Of a stretch of DNA of 64,000 bases, positions 19,479-28,013 are shown in pieces. Origin of the DNA: Candidatus Bathyarchaeota archaeon (GTDB taxonomy: Archaea > Thermoproteota > Bathyarchaeia > TCS64); assembly GCA_026014875.1 (NCBI GenBank), contig JAOZHO010000027.1:88106-152105 (forward strand), written 5' to 3'. The number at the start of each line of letters is the position of its first letter. The first letter of the stretch is position 1. The notes beneath the pieces were generated by a model, which saw only the letters and a program-made list of their open reading frames with translations, did not search any database and had not been told where the DNA came from. A program made the translations under genes and the position numbers.

Positions 19479-19553
19479 ATGGGATCGCAGGGAGCCCCCA
19501 ACATGATTTATACAAGAAATCAACGAGATATCCCCGTGAGGTCCAGGAAATGA
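19479..19553 (+). other. Candidate 24-aa upstream ORF overlapping the purS start
   Basis: MGSQGAPNMIYTRNQRDIPVRSRK*; its TGA overlaps the purS ATG. Confidence 0.35.
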
Positions 19554-19801
19554 AGTTCAACGCGAAGGTCTATGTCAGCCTAAAGAAGGGTTACTCCGAC
19601 CCCGAGGGGGAGACCACCGCCAACGCCCTCAGGGGACTCGGCTACACCGTCGACGATGTGAGGGCCAGCAAGGCCTACGAGGTGTCATTCCAGGCTGAGG
19701 ATGAGGAGACCGCGGAGGCGGTCCTCGACGAGATGTGCCGGAGGCTCCTCACCAACCCCACCAAGGACGACTACAGCTTCGAGATCAGGGAAGTTCGATG
19801 A
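19550..19801 (+). CDS. purS: Phosphoribosylformylglycinamidine synthase subunit PurS
   Basis: KVYVSLKKGYSDPEGETTANALRGLGYTVDDVRASKAYEV. Confidence 0.93.
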   Translation: MKFNAKVYVSLKKGYSDPEGETTANALRGLGYTVDDVRASKAYEVSFQAEDEETAEAVLDEMCRRLLTNPTKDDYSFEIREVR

Positions 19802-22170
19802 CCCGCATCACGAGAAGCCCCCACCCCTTCGAGCACCACGAGGTCGACCTCCTCAACGCGAGCGACGACGACCTCAAAGAGATCGCCTCCACCCTGAGCC
19901 TGGGGCTCAGCCTCGACGAACTCCGCCACATCCGGGACGGCTACGTGGTTAGGGAGAGGAAGGCGACGGATCTGGAGCTCCAGACCTACGACCAGACTTG
20001 GAGCGAGCACTGCAGCCACAAGACCTTCGCGGGGATCATCCACACCCCGCAGGGCACAGTGGACGGCCTCCTCAAGACCTTCTTCATGAGCCTCATCGAC
20101 GAACTCCAGCCCGAGTGGTGCTACAGCGTCTTCGAGGACAACGCCGGGATCGTGGACTTCACCGATGAGGTGGGGATCGCAATCAAGGTGGAGACCCACA
20201 ACCACCCCTCCGCCATAGAGCCCTTCGGGGGAGCCGCCACGGGCCTCGGAGGAGTCATCAGGGATATTCTCGGGGTCTGGGCCGACCCCATCGCCTGCAC
20301 CGATGTCCTATGCTTCGGACCTTTGAACTATCCTTATGAGAAGCTCCCTGAGGGGGTGAAGCATCCCCGGTACATCTTCGGTGGCGTGGTGGACGGCATA
20401 GGGAGCTACGGTAACAGCATCGGCATCCCCACGGTGAACGGGGCCACGGTCTTCCACGAGAAATACACCGGGAACGTCGTGGTCTACGCAGGATGCGTCG
20501 GGGTCATACCCAAGGATCAGTACATCCGGGACGTGAAGCCCGGGGACTGCGTGCTCCTCGTCGGGGGCAGGACAGGCAGGGACGGAATCCACGGGGTCAC
20601 ATTCGCCTCCGCGGAGCTCACCGAGGAGTCCGAGGAGGTCTCCCGGCCAGCGATCCAGATCGCGAACCCCATCGAGGAGGAGAAGATCAAGAGGGCCCTC
20701 AAGGAGGTCAGCGACCGCAAGCTGGGCTCCGGTATCACCGACATCGGGGGTGGGGGGCTCAGCTGCGGGGTCTGCGAGACCGCGGACACGTATGGGCTCG
20801 GGGTCGAGGCCCACCTGGATCGGGTGCCCCTTAAGGCGACGGACATGGCCCCCTGGGAGATCTGGGTCTCCGAGAGCCAGGAGAGGATGCTCCTCGCCGT
20901 CCCCCCGGGGAATCTGGACGAGGTCGTCTCCATCTTTCATGGCGAGCAGGTGGAGACCACTGTCCTAGGTACATACACCGAGACGGGGCAGGCAGACATC
21001 TACTACGAGGGAGTCATACTCGCCGAGTTGGAGCTGGGATCCCTATTCGACCCTCCGAAGCTCGAGCGCACCACGAACTGGGTTCCACCTGTGCTCGAGG
21101 AACCGGACATCCCGGAGCCAGACGACCTAGGTTCAGTCCTCTTGAGCCTCCTGAGATCGTACAACATCGCGAGCAAGGAGAAGGTGATCCGCCGCTACGA
21201 CCAGGAGGTGAAGGGCCAGACCGTGGTGAAGCCCCTCCAGGGCTGGAACGCGGGGCCCAACGACGCCGCCGTATTGAAGCCCCTCGACGACACCTGGAAG
21301 GGTATTGCGATCAGCAGCGGTATCAACCCCCGGTACGGGCTCATAGACCCCTACTGGATGGCGGCCTCCGTCATCGACGAGGCGATCAGGAACAACGTCT
21401 CCGTGGGGGGGCGCAGGATCTCCCTCCTTGATAATTTCACCTGGGGGAACCCCGAGTACGAGGACCGACTCGGGGGCCTCGTCCTCGCCTCCCGGGCCTG
21501 CTATGACGTTGGGAAGGCCTACGGGACCCCCTTCGTCTCGGGGAAGGACAGCCTCTACAACGAGTCCCCCCTGGGCCCCGTGACCCCGACACTCCTCATC
21601 ACGGCCCTGGGGATCGTCCCGGACATCCGGAAGGCGGTGACCATGGACCTCAAGGAGGCCGGGGACGCCCTCTACATCGTCGGGACCACCAAGCCCGAGC
21701 TGGGGGGCTCCGAGTACTATGCACTCCACGGCGAGCTGGGAGCCTCGGTGCCCAAGCTGGAGCCCGAGAAGAACGCCAAGGTCTACGCCCGCCTGAACGA
21801 GGCGATGGACCGGGGCATCGTGAGGGCCTGCCACGACCTCTCCGACGGGGGGTTGGGAGTCGCCTCCGCAGAGATGGCGTTCACCGGAGACCTCGGCCTC
21901 AAAGTCGACCTGTCCAGGGTGCCTGTGTCGGAGGAGATGAGAGACGACTTCATGCTCTACTCCGAGTCCAACGGGAGGCTGCTGGTAGAGGTGTCAGAGA
22001 AGGATTGCGGAGAGTTCGAAGCTCTCATGGGTGACTCGGTATTCGCCCGGATCGGATCAGTGAAGGAGGATAAAACCCTGAGGCTGGAGAAGAAAGGGGA
22101 ACTCCTTTTCGAGCTGCCACTAACTAAGCTTATCGGAGCATGGAAGACCCCCCTGGAGGACCCGAGATGA
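19798..22170 (+). CDS. purL: Phosphoribosylformylglycinamidine synthase subunit PurL
   Basis: TWSEHCSHKTFAG; VETHNHPSAIEPFGGAATGLGGVIRD; ATGA overlap with purS. Confidence 0.95.
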   Translation: MTRITRSPHPFEHHEVDLLNASDDDLKEIASTLSLGLSLDELRHIRDGYVVRERKATDLELQTYDQTWSEHCSHKTFAGIIHTPQGTVDGLLKTFFMSLIDELQPEWCYSVFEDNAGIVDFTDEVGIAIKVETHNHPSAIEPFGGAATGLGGVIRDILGVWADPIACTDVLCFGPLNYPYEKLPEGVKHPRYIFGGVVDGIGSYGNSIGIPTVNGATVFHEKYTGNVVVYAGCVGVIPKDQYIRDVKPGDCVLLVGGRTGRDGIHGVTFASAELTEESEEVSRPAIQIANPIEEEKIKRALKEVSDRKLGSGITDIGGGGLSCGVCETADTYGLGVEAHLDRVPLKATDMAPWEIWVSESQERMLLAVPPGNLDEVVSIFHGEQVETTVLGTYTETGQADIYYEGVILAELELGSLFDPPKLERTTNWVPPVLEEPDIPEPDDLGSVLLSLLRSYNIASKEKVIRRYDQEVKGQTVVKPLQGWNAGPNDAAVLKPLDDTWKGIAISSGINPRYGLIDPYWMAASVIDEAIRNNVSVGGRRISLLDNFTWGNPEYEDRLGGLVLASRACYDVGKAYGTPFVSGKDSLYNESPLGPVTPTLLITALGIVPDIRKAVTMDLKEAGDALYIVGTTKPELGGSEYYALHGELGASVPKLEPEKNAKVYARLNEAMDRGIVRACHDLSDGGLGVASAEMAFTGDLGLKVDLSRVPVSEEMRDDFMLYSESNGRLLVEVSEKDCGEFEALMGDSVFARIGSVKEDKTLRLEKKGELLFELPLTKLIGAWKTPLEDPR

Positions 22171-22982
22171 AGCGGGAAGAGATAGACGTCCTCCTCATGA
22201 GGGCTCCGGGGACCAACTGCGACCTCGAGACCGTCCGGGCATTCAGGGACCTCGGGGTCCGGGCCCACCTCGTCCACAGTCAGAGGGTCTTCAAGGCCAA
22301 GAACCTCCTCGACTACGATATTCTCGTCTTCCCCGGGGGCTTCAGCTACGGGGACTATGTCAGGAGCGGCGCCATCTGGGCCAAGGAGATGGAGTACCGC
22401 ATCGGGAAGGAGATAGCGGAGTTCGTGGACACGGGGCGCCCAGTCATCGGCATCTGCAACGGGTTCCAGGTCCTCGTGGAAACAGGGTTCCTCCCCGGCT
22501 TCGAGGGCAGGAGCCCCGAGCCCCAGGTCGCCCTAGCGAACAACAGCCACGGCTACCAGAACCGCTGGATTCGGATGAAGAATATCGGGAAGGGGAACTG
22601 CGAGATGCTCAGGGGGGTCCCCGAGGGCCAGGTCATCGCGTGCCCCGTCGCCCACGGGGAGGGCCGGTTCATCATGCCCCAGGACAAGACCGAGGAATGG
22701 CTGGAGAGGCTCTACGACCAGGATCAGCTCGTCTTCAGGTACGTCAAGGGGGACGGTGGCTACGCTGAGGGCTCCTGGCCCGAGAACCCCAACGGGGCGT
22801 ACCATGACATTGCTGGTATCTGCAATCCCGAGGGGAATGTCCTGGGGTTCATGCCCCACCCTGAGAGGGCTTACTTCGGCTACCTGATGCCCGAGTGGAC
22901 CAAGAAGGGGAGGCCCGACGAGTACGGGGACGGCAGGGTATTCTTCGAGTCCATCGTCCGGTACGTGGAGGCTAGGTTCTAG
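22167..22982 (+). CDS. purQ: Phosphoribosylformylglycinamidine synthase subunit PurQ
   Basis: RAPGTNCDLETVRAF; FPGGFSYGDYVRSGAIWA; GICNGFQVLVETG; GFMPHPERA. Confidence 0.95.
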   Translation: MKREEIDVLLMRAPGTNCDLETVRAFRDLGVRAHLVHSQRVFKAKNLLDYDILVFPGGFSYGDYVRSGAIWAKEMEYRIGKEIAEFVDTGRPVIGICNGFQVLVETGFLPGFEGRSPEPQVALANNSHGYQNRWIRMKNIGKGNCEMLRGVPEGQVIACPVAHGEGRFIMPQDKTEEWLERLYDQDQLVFRYVKGDGGYAEGSWPENPNGAYHDIAGICNPEGNVLGFMPHPERAYFGYLMPEWTKKGRPDEYGDGRVFFESIVRYVEARF

Positions 22983-23415
22983 CCGCCCTCTTCCGGCGGT
23001 ACTCCACCAGTTTTTCGCTTAAACCCTCGTCGGAGAGGGCTAGAATCTCGATGGCCAGCAGCGCCCCGTTCCTGGAGTTGTCGATCCCGACGCAGGCCAC
23101 GGGGACCCCTGGGGGCATCTGGGCGATGGATAGGAGGGAGTCGATTCCCCCGAGCTTTGCGTCCTTGGGGACGCCGATCACAGGCTTGAGGGTGTGGGCC
23201 GCGATGAAACCGGGAAGAGCCGCCGATAGCCCCGCGACGGCGATGTAGACCGAAGCTTCCGACGCCTCGATGTACTCCCGGAGGGCTTTCGGGCTCCTGT
23301 GGGCCGAGTAGACCTGGTAGTCGTAGTCGACCCCGAACTCTTTGAGGACTGCCTCGGCCTTGTCTCCGATCTCTTGGTCGGAGGTGCTCCCGATGATAAG
23401 CGAGACCCTGGACAT
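22972..23415 (-). CDS. purE: 5-(carboxyamino)imidazole ribonucleotide mutase PurE
   Basis: LIIGSTSDQEIGDKAEAVLKEFGVDYDYQVYSAHRSPKALREYI; AGLSAALPGFIAAHT. Confidence 0.92.
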   Translation of the reverse strand: MSRVSLIIGSTSDQEIGDKAEAVLKEFGVDYDYQVYSAHRSPKALREYIEASEASVYIAVAGLSAALPGFIAAHTLKPVIGVPKDAKLGGIDSLLSIAQMPPGVPVACVGIDNSRNGALLAIEILALSDEGLSEKLVEYRRKRAART

Positions 23416-23519
23416 TTTCGAACTCCTAGTTGCATGAGGAGACATAATAAGACTGCCCCATGGGCTTTGGTCTTATGTTTATATGTGGAGTGATTCAAAG
23501 TCTTCATTGTGTGACCGGA

Positions 23520-24860
23520 TTGGTAAAGAGAGTCATTATCATGGGTGCCGCGGGGCGGGACTTCCACAATTTTAACACCCACTTCAGGGGTAACCCCGAG
23601 TACGAGGTGGTGGCCTTCACAGCCGCCCAGATCTCAGAACTCGACGCCGGAGCCGGGGTGGAGAACCGGGTCTACCCTCCGGAGCTCGCTGGATTAGGGT
23701 ATCCGATGGGGATCAAGATCTACCCGGAGTCGATGCTTGAGAAGCTCATCGTGGAGCGCCGGGTGGACGAGGTCTTCTTCGCCTACAGCGACGTCTCCCA
23801 CGGCTATCTCATGGACGAGGCGTCCAGGGTTCTCGCCGCGGGGGCCAGCTTCACCCTCCTGGGGCCCGACGCGACGATGATCGAGCCCACGAAGCCGGTG
23901 ATCTCCGTGTGCGCCTCGAGGACCGGGAGCGGGAAGAGCCCCACGAGCCGCTGGCTCCTCACGAGGCTCACCGATAGGGGGCACAGGGTCGTGGTTATCA
24001 GGCACCCTATGCCCTACGGGGACCTCAACAAGCAGAGGGTGCAGAGGTTCGAGACCCTGGAGGACCTGGACAGGCACAACTGCACCATCGAAGAGAGGGA
24101 GGACTATGAGCCCCACATCGAGATGGGGGCGGTGGTCTTCGCGGGGGTGGACTACAAGGAGATCCTGAGGGATGCTGAGAGGGAGGCCGATGTCATCCTG
24201 TGGGACGGTGGTAACAACGACTTCCCCTTCTACAGGCCCACGATCCACATCGTCCTGGTGGACCCCCACAGGGTCGGGGACGAGCTGTCCTACTACCCGG
24301 GGGAGACCAACGTGAGGATGGCGGATGTGGTCATCGTGAGCAAGGTGAACACTGCGGACCCCGAGAAGGTGGAAGAGATTATCGCGAACGTGAAGGGGAT
24401 CAACGGGACCGCCCGAATACTCAAGGCTAACATCACGATAACCGCGGAGGACGACGAGGCGATCCTGGGGAAGAAGGTGCTCGTGGTGGAGGACGGCCCC
24501 ACGGTGACCCACGGGGGGATGGCCTTCGGAGCCGCCACCATCAAGGCCCGGGCCCTGGAGGCGGAGCTGGTGGACCCCAGGCCCTACGCGAAGGGATCCA
24601 TACGGGCGATCTACGAGATGTACCCCCACCTGGAACGGGTGCTGCCGGCGGTGGGTTACAGCGAGCACCAGATGGAGGAGCTGAGCCAGATCATCAACGA
24701 CACCCCGTGCGACCTCGTCCTCCTGGGCACCCCCACGGACATCAGCAGGTACCTGAAAGTGGACAAGCCGGTTCAAAGAGTGCGCTACGAGCTCGAGGAG
24801 ATCAACCCCGGGGAGATCGAGGAAGTCATCTTCGACCTCCTCGAGAAGCGCCTAGGATAG
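23520..24860 (+). CDS. Cyclic 2,3-diphosphoglycerate synthetase-like P-loop protein
   Basis: KRVIIMGAAGRDFHNFNTHFRGNPEYEVVAFTA; CASRTGSGKSPTSRWL; DVILWDGGNNDFPFY; start approximate. Confidence 0.85.
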   Translation: MVKRVIIMGAAGRDFHNFNTHFRGNPEYEVVAFTAAQISELDAGAGVENRVYPPELAGLGYPMGIKIYPESMLEKLIVERRVDEVFFAYSDVSHGYLMDEASRVLAAGASFTLLGPDATMIEPTKPVISVCASRTGSGKSPTSRWLLTRLTDRGHRVVVIRHPMPYGDLNKQRVQRFETLEDLDRHNCTIEEREDYEPHIEMGAVVFAGVDYKEILRDAEREADVILWDGGNNDFPFYRPTIHIVLVDPHRVGDELSYYPGETNVRMADVVIVSKVNTADPEKVEEIIANVKGINGTARILKANITITAEDDEAILGKKVLVVEDGPTVTHGGMAFGAATIKARALEAELVDPRPYAKGSIRAIYEMYPHLERVLPAVGYSEHQMEELSQIINDTPCDLVLLGTPTDISRYLKVDKPVQRVRYELEEINPGEIEEVIFDLLEKRLG

Positions 24861-24871
24861 AGCGTACCCAC

Positions 24872-25100
24872 TCAGAAAAAGACGAGGGCGACCGAGCATG
24901 CGGCGATCAGAGCTACCCCCACCAGCTCCTTCCGGGTGTACTGCTCCCTGAATAATCATGTCGAGACCAGCATCGCAAATATGAACTCGATCTGCCCGAA
25001 GGCCCTGACATAGGAGGCCTGCTCCAGGGTCATCGCGGTGAACCAGCCCACCGAGCCCAGCATGCTGGTGGCCCCGGTGGTTCTGGGAGAGCCTCCTCGG
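24872..25100 (-). pseudogene. Decayed DMT/EamA transporter C-terminal fragment
   Basis: Reverse strand: TTGATSMLGSVGWFTAMTLEQASYVRAFGQIEFIFAMLVST*LFREQYTRKELVGVALIAACSVALVFF*, one in-frame TGA. Confidence 0.65.
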
Positions 25101-25142
25101 ATCCCGTCTGGATGCCGTAGACGCCGCAGCTCTCCCTGAGGC

Positions 25143-26120
25143 TCAGGCCCCCAGCTCCTCCATAACCTCGTCCACTGTCTTCAGGTCAAAGTCCTTGAGG
25201 GTGGCCTGGCCGCTGATCACCTTGTAGGAGGCGATGCACCGCTTCGAGACCTCCCGAACCACGGGAGAGGGTATGACTGGGGGCGGCCCGTCCCCGGTGT
25301 AGCCTATCCGCCTGAGGCACTCCCTGAGGAACTCCTTGTCGAGGCAGGTCGCCTCCTGGCCCTTCCCGGGCTCGTAGAACTCCTGGGCCCAGTAGCGGGC
25401 GGAGTCGTGGGTGGGGGGCTCGTCGATCTGGATGAGTCCCCCGTCGAGGCGGCCGAACTCGAGCTTAAAGTCTGGGATGATGAATCCCCGGTTCTTCGCG
25501 GTCTCCCTGTAGAAGGCGAATAGTTTGTGGGTGGCTTCCTCGAGCGGGTCCCACTCGTCCCGCGTGATGAGTCCCTGCTCGATGGCCTGATCCCTGCTGA
25601 TCTCAAGGTCGTGGCCCACCTCGCTCTTGGTGGTGGGAGTTATGATGACCTCGGGGAGTTCCTCCGCCATCACGAGGCCGTCGGGGAGATCCACGCCGCT
25701 CACCGTCCTAGCCCCGTCCCTGTAGGCCCTCCAGGCCGAGCCGTAGAGGTAGGCCCTGCAGACCCACTCCACGTCGATGCGCTCCGCCTTGGTGACCCGC
25801 ATGCTGCGGTCGTCCACCACCTCCTTGAAGTGGTTGGGGAAGACGTCGCCCGTGTTCTGGAACCAGTATTCGCTGAGGGCGTGGAGGCTTCTCCCTTTGT
25901 GGGGGATGACGTTGGGGAAGACCACGTCGAAGGCGGAGATCCGGTCGCTGGTGACGATGAGCAGCTCCTCGCCCAGGTCGTAGACGTCCCTGATCTTGCC
26001 CCTCCTCGGGGGGTTCGCGTCCCCGAAGACGTCTGAGGACTGGAGCACCTCGACCATGCCGTCGCCCAGGGGGTCTGGGACCATGTATGAGCCTTTTTTC
26101 GGGTTTCCGTCGTTCTTCAA
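25143..26120 (-). CDS. purC: SAICAR synthetase PurC
   Basis: GKIRDVYDLGEELLIVTSDRISAFDVVFPNVIPHKG; TTKSEVGHDLEISRDQAIEQGL; IQIDEPPTHDSARYW. Confidence 0.94.
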   Translation of the reverse strand: MKNDGNPKKGSYMVPDPLGDGMVEVLQSSDVFGDANPPRRGKIRDVYDLGEELLIVTSDRISAFDVVFPNVIPHKGRSLHALSEYWFQNTGDVFPNHFKEVVDDRSMRVTKAERIDVEWVCRAYLYGSAWRAYRDGARTVSGVDLPDGLVMAEELPEVIITPTTKSEVGHDLEISRDQAIEQGLITRDEWDPLEEATHKLFAFYRETAKNRGFIIPDFKLEFGRLDGGLIQIDEPPTHDSARYWAQEFYEPGKGQEATCLDKEFLRECLRRIGYTGDGPPPVIPSPVVREVSKRCIASYKVISGQATLKDFDLKTVDEVMEELGA

Positions 26121-26306
26121 TGTGTCACAGACTCCTTGAATTGAACGCTTTATGTAATATGTCGGCGTATTTCAAGTTTCTTTTAACAGGAAGACAAAAG
26201 TTTTAACGGAAACGGCAAAAAACGGGGGATCTCCGGACACCCGAGCCCGGTAACTGGGTTACTACAACCATGAGATTTAAGCGAGGCACCTCCATATAGG
26301 GAGGCG

Positions 26307-26912
26307 GTGACCTTGGTCTCCAGCAGGCTCAAGAAAAAGTTCGAGGAGATAGTCAGCCGGGGAGTAGACCCTCTAGTCTCCCTGGGATTGACTCCCAACG
26401 CTCTCACAGTGCTGGGCCTGCTGGCGTCGACATGCTCGGCCTGGGCGTATCTCAACTGGAGGACGGATCGCCTCTATCTGGTGACCGCTGCCTGTCTTAT
26501 TCTGTTATCAGGGCTCTTGGATGCCTTCGACGGTATCCTGGCCCGGAAGACTGGGGCGGTCACGAGGTTCGGGGGGTTCTTCGATTCCGTGGCGGACAGG
26601 TACTCCGACGCGGTGGTCCTCGGAGCCATCATCGTTTCGGGTCTCTGCGACCCCCTCTGGGGGATGGCGGCCCTCATCGGCTCCCTCATGGTCAGCTACG
26701 CGAGGGCCCGGGCCGAGGCTGCGGGGGTCGCGATGATCGCGGTGGGTTTCGCGGAAAGGGCTGAGAGAATGATATTGCTCGTGGCCGTGACCCTGGGAGC
26801 TTATTATCGGATCGAACTGCTGGGCTATGGGATGATTGTTCTGGCTCTGATTGCGAACCTGACCGTCGTCCAGAGGGTGGCTCACTTCATGGGCGAAGTG
26901 AGAGAGGGCTAG
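26307..26912 (+). CDS. CDP-alcohol phosphatidyltransferase family protein
   Basis: LLDAFDGILARKTGAVTRFGGFFDSVADRYSD (DGxxAR...GxxxDxxxD). Confidence 0.92.
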   Translation: MTLVSSRLKKKFEEIVSRGVDPLVSLGLTPNALTVLGLLASTCSAWAYLNWRTDRLYLVTAACLILLSGLLDAFDGILARKTGAVTRFGGFFDSVADRYSDAVVLGAIIVSGLCDPLWGMAALIGSLMVSYARARAEAAGVAMIAVGFAERAERMILLVAVTLGAYYRIELLGYGMIVLALIANLTVVQRVAHFMGEVREG

Positions 26913-27217
26913 TAGTTCCTTCTCCTTCTCCCCGCTCGCCGGGGGACGGTCTTCCTCTCGTTCTTGTTTCTGATCTTGACGACTCCCCTGTGGACGGCGC
27001 AGCTGATGCAATAGAACTTGGTGGTCCTGTACCGGGCGATCTGGGTTCCACTGGCCCTGAGCTCTTTGAGCAGCCTCGGTTCGACGAGGGATGTGTACTT
27101 GGTCACCCTCTTCGCCTTGTCTTTCGGGACCTGGGCCCCGCAGAGACTGCACTGCACCGTGCCCGATCGACCCTTGCCTCCCTTGGAGCGTCCCCCGCTG
27201 CTTCTCTTCTTGGGCAT
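26909..27217 (-). CDS. rps26e: 30S ribosomal protein S26e
   Basis: MPKKRSSGGRSKGGKGRSGTVQCSLCGAQVPKDKAKRVTKYTSLVEPRLLKELRASG...YCISCAVHRGVVKIRNKNERK. Confidence 0.93.
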   Translation of the reverse strand: MPKKRSSGGRSKGGKGRSGTVQCSLCGAQVPKDKAKRVTKYTSLVEPRLLKELRASGTQIARYRTTKFYCISCAVHRGVVKIRNKNERKTVPRRAGRRRRNY

Positions 27218-27290
27218 TCGAATCTCGTGGGATTAGAGCGGAGCCTACTATTAAAGGCTTAGAAAACAACTTTCCCCCGGATGCGTGCCC

Positions 27291-27926
27291 TCAGATGAAC
27301 AGGGAGTCAATCAGGCCCTCGACGACATCCCCGTAGACGGCTTGAGCGACCCTCTCGTTCCCCGCAGCTGTGAGGTGAACACCGTCGCTGGAGTATCGCT
27401 CCTCAAGCCTCCCCTCATCGTCGGAGGTCGTAGCATAGAGATCGGCGAAGAGGATAGAGTTCTCGGAGCAGTGCTCCCGGATCAACTCGTTGAGGTGCCT
27501 GATCAAAGGGATCGCAGCGTCGAAACCCGTCACAGATGTGAGGGTGCAGGCGATGGGTTGGGCCCGGATCTCGGAGGTCTTGACGTAGAGGGCTTTCAGG
27601 TTCTCCATGACGTCCTCAGGGGGGAAGCCACCGTAGAGGTCGTTGGTCCCCCCCCAGAGGATGACGTAGTCGGGGTTGAGGGAGGCTACTCGGGATTTGA
27701 GCCTTCCAAGCATTCCCCTCGTCGTGTCCCCGTTCACCCCGAAGTTCACGAACTGCACCGAGACATCTTCGATGCCCCGTCTCGACAGCTCCGTGACGAC
27801 GATGTTGTCGAGGTAGGATGTGTAGGGTATGCCGGGGCCCATGGGTCGTAGGGGGTCGTAGGGCACGAATCCCGCGGTGAGGCTGTCCCCGAGGGCGGCG
27901 AAGACGAGGCTGACGGTCCCGGCCAT
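27291..27926 (-). CDS. SGNH/GDSL hydrolase
   Basis: AALGDSLTAGF; NFGVNGDTTRGML; ILWGGTNDLYGG; DGVHLTAAGN. Confidence 0.9.
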   Translation of the reverse strand: MAGTVSLVFAALGDSLTAGFVPYDPLRPMGPGIPYTSYLDNIVVTELSRRGIEDVSVQFVNFGVNGDTTRGMLGRLKSRVASLNPDYVILWGGTNDLYGGFPPEDVMENLKALYVKTSEIRAQPIACTLTSVTGFDAAIPLIRHLNELIREHCSENSILFADLYATTSDDEGRLEERYSSDGVHLTAAGNERVAQAVYGDVVEGLIDSLFI

Positions 27927-28013
27927 ACCTCTGGATATCCTCGAGGGGTTATGGGGGTTTCGCCTCGACGGTGTTAAATAACCAAGTGTGAAGATTTTGA
28001 TCGGTGTTTTGAG

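Noticed and set aside
23694-24776. 360-aa minus-strand ORF
   Set aside because: Shadow of the cPGS-like gene.
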